Positions 1 through 13,014 of a stretch of 64,000 nucleotides of DNA are shown here, in pieces. The translations under genes were made by a program, and so were the position numbers. Position 1 is the stretch's first letter; every line of letters begins with the position of its first letter. Source of the DNA: Paramarasmius palmivorus (lineage: Eukaryota; Basidiomycota; Agaricomycetes; Agaricales; Marasmiaceae); the NCBI GenBank assembly GCA_037176845.1, contig JAYKXP010000099.1, positions 1 to 64,000 on the forward strand, read 5' to 3'. The notes under the pieces are model-generated. The model worked only from the letters and a program-made list of their open reading frames with translations. It did no database searches and had not been told where the DNA came from.

Positions 1-3000
1 TACCGTTCGACTAAATAGTCGATGTTTGGGCGGCCTGGTATTTGAACTATACGAACGAATCCAGGCCTCGACGATCAGGTTGCATGCCTTCTCGGTACAT
101 TCAGGAACTCCCAATGATGCTTCGAGATGTTCATCCTGTTCCACATTCGTCCGTCTGAACAAGATGGGTTGATCTCGAGTTTGCACTCATCTCGATGGCT
201 ATATTTTCGGAGCCAGAAGCAGAACCCGATGCAGTAGGTGAGCGGCATCACACAAGTGACTCCACAGCGTGTAGCGCTGTGAATTGTCGAATGCACAGGG
301 CGTGCAACGACGTAAAGCCACAGGTCAATTCGGAATAGTGAAACTAGAGTCCGAGTTGTTCTAGTTATGTGTCTGATGTACTCCGGTGATTCTCTCCAGC
401 TCCTCTCCTCAGTAGTACTCCACGAGGTGTCAATGAACTCTCCTTCAAAGCTCGAGCTCAAGTTACGAAGCATTTCGCAGAACGCCTATCCACATCAAAA
501 CCGTAGCGTGACAGGGATACCCGCGATATAGAGCTGGTCACTTGTACAGAGGCTGAGAAAGGATGCGGTGTTCGGCCTGGAGTTGAATGTAAAGTCTGGA
601 TGCTGTGCGCAAAGCTCCGGAATGGCACCAACGGTCAAGAGTTCGAGTGCGAGAGTGAGTAAAAAGGGGTGAAATCAGACGTCCTCGTCATCCGCGTGAG
701 TCGTCTCTAATCCCAACTCAGTACCCGTACGGAAAGATCCTAGTCTCTGCGGCCCTGTATTCTTCAGCGCATCGCTCCAAGGCAGCGAAATGGCTAGACC
801 CAAAACAGGTGTCACCTAGTAGCTGACACTGAAATCGAGGATGCGTGATGTGCGGTTTACACCGGAGATCGGTGAGACCGAGAGGCGTCGACACGACCAG
901 TTCGCTATCGAGCGTGGACGCTAGGGTATGCCTGAGTAAGTCGTGCTGGAAAAATGGACGGAGAGTACCCACTAGTCATCACCGAGTGTGTAATGGTGAC
1001 CAAAAGCAAAATCAACCCGGAGCTTAGCGCCTACTAACTTCTGAGCCTCTCTCCGTCTCTACCAGACCAATGCCGTACGTAGCTAGGATCCTCTGGGGCG
1101 TTCACAGTGCCGAAGAGCTTGACACCTAGCCCACGATACAACTTTTTCGTGGTGAGCGGTCGTGAGCTTTTGTGTGACCGAAGACCACCGATACACGCAA
1201 GCTTGTCGACGGGTATTGTCGAGTCAGTATAGCCAAAAGGGGGGATACCCGCGAATGTAATTGGGCCTGAGGGCTACTGAATGGGTTTGGATGTGGTCGG
1301 TCGTGAAAGGCGCTAGGTAAGAGACGGAGATTTGATCCTAGCTTGAGTTGGTCGGATTGAAGGAATAGTAGAAGGCGTGCAATACCAAAGAATTGATATC
1401 GGACCGAGAGCTGGAGAATATTTTGGTGCTCTGGTACTGTATAACGCGCAGTGTCGAAGTACCAGCCCTTCTGAGTGCGATACATATGGCCAAAAATGAC
1501 GATTTGGGCTCCGGAGTCCCATGGCTGGGACTCAGACGGAGCTTGTCATCGGCTATGTACCGTAAATCGTCTATAATTTTGAAGGAATGGCTCAGACTCA
1601 AAGTTACGCATACGATATGGTTGAGAAGCTTACCGGTTGTCAGTGAGTGAAGCGAAGCGTAGAACCGAAGGAAGACTCGAAAAGAGAAGTGCCGGCAAGT
1701 GCCGAGCACTCTTCCACTTCGACCATGACCTCGAATCATCACATTTTGCTCATCCCTATATCCCTGTTGGCACACTCTGTGGATACAAAATGACGAGGAA
1801 TAGCCATTTTTACAACATAAGTGAGTTTGTTCAATCTGCTTTGTTTCCCAATCACTCATTGAAACTTAGTGCTCAGCATCCCGTCGGCGAGCCTTTTGAT
1901 TAGAATATGCGCAGCTCTGGCTGAGGGCAAAGTAGCAGCGAGAGTTTGACGATATAGTGAGTTCATCATCTGGCTTTCTTCTTGATTGTTCTCAACAGTA
2001 CAATAGGATGTCAGATTCCTACCCACTCCAATCAACATCGACCAAATCCCAGCGCTCATCCGAAATCGAACCTTGACCATGGCGTACCCTTTACCAACGA
2101 ATTCTCGCCAGATTTCACCCAATCTCGGCCTCCAAAGCACGAAGTACGGCGGCTGGACCGGTCTACGCCATTTGCTATTGTTCAGCAGTCACACCATGCC
2201 AGCTTCACGAAAAGGAACCAAATCACGTACTCCGAAGTTCGTCGGCAGCTCCTATGAGATTTTGGTTTTGGTGAAAGAAGTCTTAGGGTTATGGGTGCAC
2301 GGGAGATCAGGTTACGGGAGCTTGGGTAAAGGATTGCGGTGGACACAGATGAAAGAATACGGAACGGGAAGGTGAATGGCAATCTTCGACATTCACAGCG
2401 CAGGGTGTTTGCTCACTACATCCTCCTGATAGATTATAAATCTCCCTGATACGAGGAACACGAATACATGCCTATCTTATGCTTGGCATGAGGATTCAGT
2501 GCTCGGCGCTCAGCTCCTCTTGAACGGGCGTCGAACTCAGCATCTGGAACGATACCTCAGCTACACCCGACCTCGTACACCCTCAGTCTCATATTGTCAT
2601 CGATCATGACTGGCTCTTCGTTATATATTGGGCTTCGGTGATCCGTCCCTAGATTCCTGATTCGCCTATCTTCGGGTTAGAACGGTTGCAATCAGGTCAT
2701 GTTGGCCAGGATAGACGGCTGGGTCGAGCTTTGCTGGGTGTTAACTTTGGATTGGTTAGGGCTCATCGAGATCTTCCATCCAAGCTGCTTGTACCCATAC
2801 TTTCTTGTTACGGCTACACCTGAGTAGTAAGGGTACATGTATCGCACTAGGGTAAACTAGAAGATACAATATCATAGCAGAAAGACCCCAATTCCAGCGA
2901 ATCCTTGATTCCAAGCCTACGGTTCGCGATGGTATTATAGGGTCTGCGTCGATGATGAAGGTTGGTGAAGCTTGAAGACTTGGACTATGTGATGGTATGG

Positions 3001-6000
3001 CAACCTTTTTGGTGCATTGAGGATATTACATTCGGAGACTGCCGATAGACAAAGAGGAAAAAGGTCGCGGTGCAATGACTCTGAGAGCGCTTGTCGCATG
3101 GCTTTCACCACGACTTCCCACTTGTCAAGAATGTGCCTCAAGCTGAATTTACGCGTCATATTCGGCCTGTCGGTTCAATCTCAATGCCTGGAGTGGAAGT
3201 GACTATGGGAGAAAGGTACGTCTCAACTGGACACCAATTCTCTGTTCTAAACCAGCCAACTCAGATGGAACTTCCACAAACACGTCTACCAACAACCTCA
3301 AAGCATTTGGTTGGCGATAAATCAGACACCCTTCACTACTATCCCCGCCCATGAACTCTCCTTTGTCTTTTCCGACCTTCCACCCACACCTCTGCCCAAC
3401 CACGCTCCTACTCCGATACTACTGCCCTTTCCCGCCCAGTACGAAACCCAACATGGCTTTTAATGCCTTTCCTCGCTGGTAAATCGACACGGTCGTACGA
3501 ACGAGATCCGTTGCAAGTTTTCTAGAGTACGGTCACCGTCGAGGCGAGATGAACGAGAGCATGGGTTGTGGTAAAAGGCTCGAAATCCTCACCAGGAGAA
3601 CGAACCTGCTCCCTACTCGAAACACTCCGCCCAGGAAACACGTCCTTTCCAATGTCGACCTGCATCTTGTTTCCTTCTCCCAACTCCGTCGGACGATAAA
3701 AACACGGATTGGTGTCCTCATCCACCTATCCTCCTTCATCCCTTCTTCCTTCCCTCGCTATACCAGACACAACACACCTTCCCAGCTTGTCCCTCAAAGC
3801 AAGGGTACAGCAGGCTGTGGTCGAGACTCTTGGTATCCACGTCTGGCCACGAAGATGCTGGCCATTTGCAAAGACGGGCGAAGGTCAATCATCGGATTAT
3901 TGTGTTATCTCGGGTAAGCCCCTTGCTTTGCTTGCGGCATTCCTTGTCTTATACCCAACTCTTCGTTATCTTTAGGCCAGCTGCCAGCCGAAACTGCAAC
4001 CACGACCACAGCTCCCATAAAGCGCTGGTTTTTTGATCTCGGAGCATCAGGCAGACTTGAACAATGGCCAGTGCCTGCTTTGTTCGATGAAGACCGTAAC
4101 TCGCATCTGAGAACGACCTTGGATCCGGAGTCGGGTATATCGTGTCTTGATCTTCGGCGTTGAACCCAGCACCGGGGTAGAATATACCAAACCTTTGATC
4201 ACCAACCCAGCCCAATGGAGGATGCGATAGTAGATGGTGAGTTCATCAATCAAGATGTTCGCAGTACTGTAACTTTGTATTGACTAGGTCAAATCTAGAT
4301 CAACCCACTCGTTCTTGCAGCATGACAAGTAGAGGACGTACATTCGAATTCCGTACTTCGTCACCTTCGTCGATCTACTGCAACTCCTTCATCTCTTTCC
4401 CAAGAAACCTATGTAATACATGGTGACTCCGAGAGGGTTGGGCCCTGCCAGTGGACATTGCTCATGCTGGTTAGGGTATTATCAGTACCGCACCGACAGA
4501 TCGACCGCATCGTCAACCATACGTCGGGTTCATACTACCTACACCATGACGCTCTTGCTTGCCATGGGGGCTACGGCTGGCGCAGAACAGTCTGGATACG
4601 TGGACATGAGAGTTTTTCGAGTTCAGGATCTGCGGGAATACCTGGGAGTGGTGATTATGGGTCATAGCTGGGTAGTACTTGGTCTGGTCGGACTCGGAAG
4701 GTAAGGAAGATAGAGATTGCATTGCGCTGAGGCACTGATTCAACTGAGCAGGAAAAGGCAACTCAACGATTCACTTCTCATCTAATTCCCAGAATCTGGA
4801 GCTCGACAAATGCTTCATTGCTCTCTAGTTCTCAGATACATCGCGGAACTCAATGCGTATGCCTATTCAACGTTCAACTTAACCTTCCCAATTTCAGGCA
4901 TCGACATTCTCGGTGTCGACCTAGTAAGTCCATCGTCTATATTACGTATAATCGTGCTGACCTCACGCGTTTGAACCAGAACCTGTTCTCGAACGGCTAC
5001 CCCCAGGCTAGGCTAATGTATTCCAGCCTGTAGATCCTACTCGTGCATACGGCATACATATCTCGCGTTTTACCACCTCGACAGAGATCAATGGTACCGC
5101 GATCACACCTCATCTATAGCCTTCTTACACCCATTTCCGACGTTGATTCAGAGCACGAGATACGGGCTTTGATTCAAGGATCGTGATCTCAGCTCATGAT
5201 TCACGTCAGGCTCGTCAAATGGATATCTCTTCGCCGTTCGCCGTTCCTCTTACTAGCGGAATTTCGAATAATTCATATCTGTTATTATGGTTTCACGACG
5301 ACCCCAACAAACTTGAAGGAACACATCAACAAGTCTGTCCCGTAGGCCCTCCACAACCTTCCCAGGTCCAGATACTGAATAAGGCGTCGACGTCTTCAGT
5401 GTCAGCGTCAGCCTAGGCGATAGGTATGTATCAGATTATGTATTGAAGCACGTATACTTATACTAACCTCGCGCTTGAACCAGGTCTTGTTATCGAACGG
5501 CGTGTCACTTTTACCAGCCTCGGGCTAAGGGTTCATCGTATTTCAGCAAGAATCTTTGAACTATACGCGCGTCGTACATACCTCGCGTTTCGCCACCTCG
5601 ACAGGCTTTAAAGGGGCTGCAAGGCATTGGTAGGCGAGAGCAAGAGCGAGAATCGGAGCGAAGATGGTGAGCCGCATTGGTAGAAGCTTCAGGATTAGGC
5701 TTGGGGTGTCTAGGTGGAACACCCAATCCTTTTATACCCCACTGTGCACGGCTGGAGGCAGGAACGGTAAGGATCTTATCGTCGCACGAGCGCGATGAGA
5801 ATGGACACTCACATGGTCGTTGTAGGCCCCCAATGATACAATCCCGCAATGGAATGGAGCGCTGACAGAGGCGGGATGATGAAGCGGCTTGCTTTGATAC
5901 ACCGTCAACAGGACAATATGGTTTGGCTTATCGCAGTGGCGGTCACAACTTGTTCGAGCCCCCAAGGCGTATCTTCTCGATCCGATACCCATCTAGGCAC

Positions 6001-6092
6001 ATGCTGCGGCGCTGGTTGTTCCCGGATGTGCCGTTTCTCTGCTTTTCTCCCCTTGAACCTATCTCTACTCTTTGTTACAACTATCACCACCC
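1..6092. other. No supportable gene (6.1 kb)
   Basis: I read both strands and found only short, mutually overlapping open frames without a convincing exon chain. The longest are a minus-strand frame at 1338-1859 and one at 75-473. Neither shows a family motif or repeated splice pattern. A diverged tandem duplication lies at 4957-5614 and is listed separately. The stretch may hold decayed genes or repeats, which the sequence alone does not let me name. Confidence 0.45.
4957..5614. repeat. Diverged tandem duplication, about 0.5 kb period
   Basis: Two blocks, about 4957-5094 and 5463-5614, share the same order of short matches: a 'ctgacctc/ctaacctc' start, 'ttgaaccag', 'tcgaacggc', 'acatatctcgcgtttt' and 'accacctcgacag'. 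The matches run in the same orientation about 505 bp apart. The phrase 'ttgaaccag' resembles a fungal intron 3' end, so duplicated exons of a decayed gene are possible. No reading frame spans both blocks. Confidence 0.45.
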
Positions 6093-7090
6093 ATGGCTCG
6101 TGTCGACGAAGCTCGCGAACCTCTATTGCACGACGACGATTCAGATACGCAGGAGCGCAAATCGACCACTACCTGCAACGATAGCAGATGCTATCATGCT
6201 CGTCGTATGACTGGCACAAAGATAATAATGGCGGTTCAATCTTTCGTCATTGTTGTGTTGATCGTGTTAGTCTTCAGGCTAGCGAACAAGCATACGCCTC
6301 TGTTATACTGTAAGTGCCCATTCGTCTAGGAAAGATAATAGTCTCACCACCACCATATAGCTCCGGTAAATCATCTACTCGAGGACAGAGTCGTCCATTT
6401 CCACGCCGCTGTTGGTAATGATACCACAATATATATGGAAGACCCGTCTCCCGAGGTGGACAAGGTATGGGAAGCGCTGTATAACAGTGAGCTTCTACCT
6501 TTCCAAGTTCAAGTAACACCCACCTGAAGTACCAATAGATGGCGCAAGCAGGATATCCAAGCACGACGCAGACCAGCTGCCACTCCAGACCGTTCGGATC
6601 CCGGGTGATCCTGATCACTACGTCGTCGCTCTGGATGTTTTTCATCAGTTGCATTGCTTGGTGAGTTCAAACGATCTGATATTACCAACGTATACGCTGA
6701 CTCGAAGCGCTTTATAGAACATCATGCGTAAAGCGCTTCATCGGGATTATTACCAACAGCTACATGCCCATGCCGGGCACATGAAGGAAGCCCAAGAGGA
6801 CGAAAACATGCACGTATCGCACTGCGTCGAACACCTCCGGCAGAGTATCATCTGCGCATCAGGTATGTCTGTTCACCGATACCCAACTTCCGCGAAGAGC
6901 TGAACTCCTGGTGATAGATGTTAGCACAATCGTCTGGCAATGGAACCCAGAAAAGAATCGAACCATGGGGCGTTCGGGAGTACCTCATACGTGTAGGAAT
7001 TTCGAGAAGATTAGTGAATGGGCCGCTCAACCAGAGAATCGGCTAAGGTTTGAGGATTTTGATTTGCATGTAAACCCTCCTAGGTCCTAA
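6093..7090 (+). CDS. UstYa-like oxidase (DUF3328), 5 exons, 260 aa
   Basis: Five exons (6093-6309, 6361-6486, 6539-6660, 6718-6862, 6918-7090) join in frame into 260 residues. A cytoplasmic N-terminus is followed by one membrane anchor (about residues 45-65, VQSFVIVVLIVLVF). Then comes PSPEVDKVWEALY, typical of the family. The two signature motifs are both present: HQLHCL and, after the next exon, HCVEHLRQ. In ascomycetes UstYa-type proteins carry out oxidative cyclisation of ribosomal cyclopeptides (ustiloxin, cyclochlorotine); their His/Cys motifs are thought to bind the active-site metal. The length is usual for the family. I see no peptide precursor with repeated cores, no methyltransferase and no kexin-like gene within the window, so the partner pathway is unknown. 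The start is the first ATG upstream of the anchor. I am confident of the family, not of the substrate. Confidence 0.9.
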
Positions 7091-7397
7091 TGGCGTCGCG
7101 ATTCGCGGAGATACATATGTATCATTTTTGGGCTTACCATTGAAATAGCTGCAAATATTCGGTTCACTGTACCATACAAGGCGGACGTACGGCTGAATTC
7201 TAGTTGAGGTTTATGGCAACCAATTACCCCACCCGACGCCGTGAAGGATGTCAGGCTACTCAGTTGACAACGCCTATATGACTCGAGTATCCGATACTGG
7301 GAACAGTCTTAGCCGCTCAAGCTTTGCATCGGAGCAGTGCGAAACACAAATCTGAAATTGGATGCTGGTACGGTTACACATAGCAAGAAACTACATC
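7091..7397. other. Convergent intergenic spacer
   Basis: This 307-bp stretch separates the 3' ends of the UstYa-like gene and gene A, which converge on it. I see no coding exon, repeat or structured RNA. It should hold both polyadenylation regions. Confidence 0.5.
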
Positions 7398-9786
7398 TCA
7401 AACTGCTAATCGCGGCCTTGGGCCCAAGGGTCTGGGTCTGGGTCCGGACAGTTCTGCCTTGTATCGAGTTCCTTTCTTGAGCTTGAAAGTTGACAGTGAC
7501 TCGACCACAGTCATTTCAGCTTTCGCATCTGTAGGCCTACAAGGTACAAGTGTTCGGGAGACTAATGTGGGCCCGTCGTCATAATAGGTGTTTGCGGCAG
7601 GATCAACACGCACGCTGGTGCCTGTAGGGTGAGTCCCGCTATTGCTCAGAATGACAGTGGCATCTTTTGTCTGATCTGATAATTTGTGTTAGGAAACTAC
7701 AAAGAATGAAAATTAACAATTTACCATCTTTTTTGACCTCTTCGGAACGCATACTACCATCGATGATTTCGAAAATCTGACAGCCAAAAGACCTGGTAAG
7801 GTCAAGTGACGTTGGATTAAATCCTTTGTGATGATTGACCATTTGGATCGCACTATGAGCATCGCAATCCCACCACTGATGCCACACTTGTATAGCAGTA
7901 TCGAACGAGGGGAGGCCCAGCTTGAGTCGTTCATGACTTCGTATGCTGCGCTTCCCCGAGGAGTCGAAAGACCAGTAATATTTCGTCCCTTTGAGCCAGA
8001 CATTCCACTTGTCGCCGTCATCAGAGGGGCGAGGAACTGGACGAATGAAGAGATATATCGGTAGCGTGGTGTTGGCGTGCCAGTCTGAGTATGTGGATGT
8101 CGCATCCTTGTTACGTCTGAAAATGAGTTGAACATGACTCAAAGCGGCTGTTGTATCAATCGTATCAATCAGCAACAGTCCGATATGAAAAGATACGTGG
8201 CCTACCATATTGCTCCCAATCATCTTCCCGAATTCCAAGCTGCCTGAAGATGGCATGCGCCTGCGACAACCGCGATTCGACAAAGGAATCCCACATTGTC
8301 CCAGGCTGAAGATCATAGTATAAGTCAAACGATTCAATAGATCCAAGGTCCAATGGATCCAACATAAATCTGTAATTTCCAATTAGCCCAGAATAGCTGC
8401 TTTGGCATTGATTGAGATGCACCTTACTGATCCAGCTCCCATTGTCTGTATATTCTCTTGCATGACGTCTGGCACATTAAACCGCCTTTTCCAGGGATAG
8501 AAATACCACGATCCTTTGTCGGTTTTCGGGTATCGAGCAATGATGTTGAGAGAGGTCCTGTGATAAATTGTACCAGGTAAAGATGATAGCTTATATTTGG
8601 CGTCTCTGCAATTGAGCCACTCTGGGGTCAGTTTGTGGAGCCAGCAGATTCCTTTAATGATAGTGCGCGGGGAAAATATCCCAATGAGATAGTCGAAAAG
8701 AACCCGGGCGTCATGATAGGTGCGGAGGTCAAGGGAAGGACGGTCATTACTGGGAAGCGCTTGGAAGGTTTCTTTAAACCAGACTTGGTAAATAATGTTG
8801 GATGAATCCCGGACATAAGGCCCTTTGCGGAACATGCCAGTGCCAGGCTCAACCCATAGCTCGCGAAGAAGCTGAAAACCAGTTTGTGACCATTGAAATT
8901 GTCTCTAAAGCTCTAAAGGGTTCCTCGTACCGTTTTCGCATCGAACCCCTGTGATAATGCTGACTGGAGAAAATATAAGATCAAACGAGTAGGAAGATAT
9001 TTAGCTGGGACCCACATAGGACAAATATAGATAGAGGATAGGCGAGAATCTATTCCGTTCAAATATGTGTGACACTGGCACGAGCGCTGTATTGCAGACG
9101 AAGGACGAGTGCTGCTAGTTAGCATCAGGAAAGTCATCGCAGAACAGCCTCACCATCATAGAAAACCAGTGCTGGCATAATGTTCCAGTTGATATAGCCA
9201 AACAGTTCCAGCCAGACGACATCTCTATACGACCTCTCAGAATATAGAACACCAAAAACAATAGATTAGGCGCTCACTTGGTAGCAGAGAAGGTGCTTAA
9301 ATCCTCCTTGTATGCCTATAGAGATGGAAGCTACTAAGCGTCCATTGAGATAAAGTAGAAGTGAAAATGACCTCACTTGAACAGCGTCGCGACCGTTGTA
9401 TTTGACGTACAGGAACTCCTTTGTTTCCCCAGAAACAGTAGCAACATACATAGCACGATGAGCATCTAAGTCTCTCCATCCTTTCACGTCTTGTCTCCTC
9501 ACAGTCGTCTCCCCGAGCTTCTCCTTGAGCTGGAGTTCCCCCGTCTTAAGATTTCGGTACTAAAGCATGTGAGCTGGCGTTGAGTCGGTTAATGATAAAT
9601 ACGATGTACCTGATCCAATGCTGTCGACAGCTCTTCTTTCCTTGAATTTAAGAAGCGCACCCCATTTCTGCCTTTACTGCCTGGACGACCTGTTCCGTGG
9701 TGGATGTGCTGATGATGCTGATTTCCTGCCACGAATGAAAAGCTCCCACCGCTGATGGTGACATTAGAACACCCAAAGAACGACAT
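7398..9786 (-). CDS. GNQH-family hypothetical protein, copy A
   Basis: This multi-exon minus-strand gene starts at the ATG at 9786. It opens with CSNVTISGGSFSFVAGNQHH, a short predicted beta motif I recall at the start of many agaricomycete proteins. Downstream blocks in order are KEFLYVKYNGRDAVQ, a WVEPGTGMFRKGPYV block, YHRTSLNIIARYPK, YLFIRPVPRPSDD, KYYWSFDSSGK and LGLPSF. The same blocks occur in copies B, E and F, and the last three in C. The last intron (donor in the AAAGATG|gtaaat context) joins to an exon that stays open to the stop at 7398 and encodes a Pro/Arg-rich tail. The function is unknown: I see no catalytic motif, signal peptide or clear membrane segment. It lies 3.2 kb beyond the 3' end of H1, on the same strand. 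Exon boundaries in the middle were not all verified. Confidence 0.75.
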
Positions 9787-10091
9787 GGGAGGACTCAGAG
9801 TGGGTGGTCAAGAGACAACACGCGGATCATGATGCCTTGCTGCAGACTACAGTATTTCGATCGATTCGGACCTGTCCGAAACACCTTCCAATCCCCAATT
9901 TTCGAGCAAAGGACGTACGGATTGTGCCAGAGCGGTGATAGAAAGTCAATGCGAGGTGTCAAAGTCAAAATTTACCGGTACGGCTCACCGCATGCTTACA
10001 AGTGCCGGAGTTGCTGGGAAGCTAACCGGCGCTTCTACCGAAAGTAACCGCTCAAGCGCTTGGGACAGTGGTCATAATAGCAACGAGATGG

Positions 10092-11171
10092 TACGGTTGA
10101 CGAGGAGGGTCAGGCAGGATTTTGATCCCAGCTCTGGTCCATCCTCGCTTGCCATCCCATTTTTCGGAGCTTTCATGCCGTAATATGGCTTTTGCCGGGT
10201 ATGCCGCCCCACTAGGCCTTCAACGTTTCAACTTTCGATGACCACCCATAGCACAATGTACGCGTTCTTCTTCACTAATTCTTGAGAAGGTCAATATTGT
10301 ACTGAAAATATTTTTCGCCCCTTTCTGCAGGAAAAGAACCTGAAATCAAACAATTGTACGAGTCATACTAGGGTGAGATCTACGTCAAGATATAAATGCT
10401 CCATCTTGATTCATCAGATACTTCAAAATGGAAAGAGTCGCGCCTGTGAACGGCCCGGGTAAAGGTCTATTGGTACTAAGTACCCTGCGAGTTATTGCGC
10501 TATTGCATTGGGTCAGACACGTCAATAGCCTCACTGATAGTGTACAGGCTGGTGCTCAGAACTTCAAGTAAAGGATCTATTCACTTATCGAGCGAGCAGT
10601 CGAGCGCTGATGTCTGCCGGCTAGAAAGACCATCTATTCACCAAGAATCGGCTCTTGTGCTCCAAATGTGATTTTGTACAGCTTTAGACTTGCTAGAACA
10701 GTTTCCATTTTGATCCTTTTATGATATACACCTCTATGTAGTCTTAGATGCAATGGTATCTGACCCGGGACGAGTAGTACTAATCGATGGGCCTTGTAAG
10801 GAAGAGTCATATTCAAGGCGAAGTTAGCAGAGCTCAAGCTCGCTTCAAGAGGCAGCGTGCCGAAATTCGGAATGGCCGGCGACTTCGTTCCTGCCGTAGG
10901 TGTGTGACGTAGCATGTATGTAATTTGACGAGCAAATCTCATAAAGTTTTCGACCTCAGCCTTCTACTTCTTGCTATTTAAGACCAAAATACTTGGATTC
11001 CGGGACAGGGAAAATTGGTAGAGGAATCATGAAGTACAAGGGAGAGGCAGAATGCAAGAACTGCCGGTCCGGCGCCTTATTACGGCATCAAAGTTCCGAA
11101 AAATGGAGACACAAGCGAGGATGGACCAGAGCTGGGATCAAAATCCTGCCTGACCCTCCTCGTCAACCGTA
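10092..11171. mobile_element. Non-autonomous TIR DNA transposon, 1.08 kb
   Basis: The two ends are about 100-bp inverted copies of each other. The left end begins TACGGTTGACGAGGAGGG at 10092, and the right end is its reverse complement finishing at 11171. The arms match at roughly 85 percent by eye, through the shared 'gatcccagctctggtccatc' stretch. GATGG sits immediately outside both ends (10087-10091 and 11172-11176), which fits a 5-bp target-site duplication. The interior has no transposase; the only frames are short. The superfamily cannot be assigned from this alone. Confidence 0.7.
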
Positions 11172-12203
11172 GATGGTGTCACGGTGCAGGATGATAGACA
11201 ACAACAACAATGAGACCTGTGTCGTACGCGGGAAGGCCACGGTTTGATTTCTGATCTTTTTGATCTTTTTCACCCGGACCCACGGCTTCAGCGCTTCAAC
11301 ATTGGACATCGCTGGGATCCTAGAGTGACTTTTTCTGCTGGCTCTTGGGTATATAAACACATAAGATTCAGTTATAAACTGTATACAAGATATTCCCGCC
11401 TACATCTAAGGTTTAAAGAGCCCAAAAGTGAGAAAAACATGGATGTAGGGGCGTGAGAATACGGTCTCTTCTTTGGGACTGTAGATTGGCGCCCGGGGAG
11501 TGCTCCCGGACTTCCAGCAGGTGCTGGACTCTTCCTAAATATCTGGATTCTCACCGAGATCGAGTCCGTAGCATAGCGGACTCCATTGAAACATTAAAAC
11601 GAGCTGCTTCCTTCAAGCTGACTTCCCATGAATTTTAGTATATGATAACGGAGCGCAAGACATATATTACAGAGTACCAAAAAACCGGGCCGAATAACAC
11701 TTGGGTGTACTGCTTACTGCTCTATGCAACACCTCGAAGTGAGCAAAGAATAATCCATGCATCCTTGTTGACAGTGTACCAATGTCTGTTCAGGAACTAT
11801 GCAGGCCTACGCACCATAAACACACGAGATTCGTAGGATTCAGTAGACCCAGAAATCTAACCAGAATTCCCTTTTTGGTAACATCATCAGTCACGTAGTC
11901 TGCGTAGTCGTATCGATTATACTGCTCTTGGTACTGTTTACAGGTCCACCCTCTTACATATAACAAACTGGAGCTGTCAAAACCCCCAATTATTCATCTC
12001 AAGGGTATCCTGAAGCGTCAAAAGATCCAGAAAAAAGTGGTGTCAACGGCTGTCGAATGCTAGAAAAGGTAACTCTTTCGGCTGTTCTCCGGCAGCCGAC
12101 CGACAAATCTCGAGTAAAAAGATCAAAAACTCAAAACGAACCGTGGCCTTCCCGCGTACTCTAGACCTGTTAACCCCAAGAACCAAGTTCCAGATCCCAA
12201 TCA
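11172..12203. other. No gene seen
   Basis: This kilobase lies between the TIR element and the small gene at 12204. It contains only short frames on both strands without recognisable motifs or a consistent exon structure. Some A/T-rich stretches are present. I see nothing I can support. Confidence 0.4.
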
Positions 12204-12614
12204 TCACATCGTAGTACACAACCGATACCACCTTGGCTCCCTGGGCAGCTTAAACTCTTCCATCATCCCCGCAATTAGCTCCTCTGAAGGTATTATTAGA
12301 CTACCCGCATCTTTATTACTCGCCAGAATAATTGCCCGTGAAGTCAGAGTATCGTCGCGGCACATATAGTATACCAGACCCCTCGCTGCCCTAGGCCAGT
12401 ATTTACGGCGTACGCGACCTCTCAGTATGGTGACTCGTATTATTTGCTCTTCACATCCTGTCTGAAGGTGTTTTTCGAGCTCATCGATGTCGTCATCTGC
12501 GAAGTGGAAGGCAAAAACCCAGATGTCTTCGCCTGCTCGAGCCAGTCGAGGTAACCGACGTTTGGCAAGCGTTATATGCTCAGTGGCAGATGGCGCAGAT
12601 GCCTCTGAAGACAT
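12204..12614 (-). CDS. Orphan hypothetical protein, 136 aa, single exon
   Basis: This is an uninterrupted 136-codon frame from the ATG at 12614. The composition is protein-like: a basic stretch (AKRRLPRLARAGEDIWVFAF), an acidic segment with DDDIDELEKHL, then the basic RGRVRRKYWPRAARGLVYY and an acidic/hydrophobic C-terminal half. I do not recognise the family, and there is no signal peptide or membrane segment. It lies 401 bp beyond the 3' end of H1, on the same strand. No copy of it accompanies the H/P units near 48 and 52 kb, so it is probably not part of that module. It could also be a chance frame; length and lack of introns are the only support. Confidence 0.4.
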   Translation of the reverse strand: MSSEASAPSATEHITLAKRRLPRLARAGEDIWVFAFHFADDDIDELEKHLQTGCEEQIIRVTILRGRVRRKYWPRAARGLVYYMCRDDTLTSRAIILASNKDAGSLIIPSEELIAGMMEEFKLPREPRWYRLCTTM

Positions 12615-13014
12615 CTATGAGGAATTGTCAGAGTGTTTCGGAGGAAAGGTAATGGTTACACGGAGTGGGTGGAGGAAAGAGTTAAGTGACAAGTCATGGC
12701 TAAATCTCAAGCCAAGTGTGTTTATATACCAACAAACTCACGTAATACTTAGCCGAAATTGAGGGACTCTACACCATGGTTGAAGAATGAAGATATAGCG
12801 GCGTAATCCAGGAAAGTTCGTAAAGTTGTGTGATGAGGTTACATAGATAAAGAAGGAAGGGATAAGGAAGGGATGAGACTGGTAGCAAAGGAGAATGCGT
12901 GAAATGCGTACATAAAATGCAATGAATTAGTGGGCAAATACTTGGAAGGGGTAAAAACACTGGAGTGAGAGAAGGTCAGACCGTGAACAGAAAGCACCCA
13001 ACGACGACGAGAAC

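Noticed and set aside
75..473. 132-codon minus-strand frame with hydrophobic stretch
   Set aside because: No recognisable domain or further exons; a chance frame cannot be excluded.
1338..1859. 173-codon frame on the minus strand
   Set aside because: No motif, overlapped by plus-strand frames, low-complexity S/L-rich composition, no neighbouring exons.
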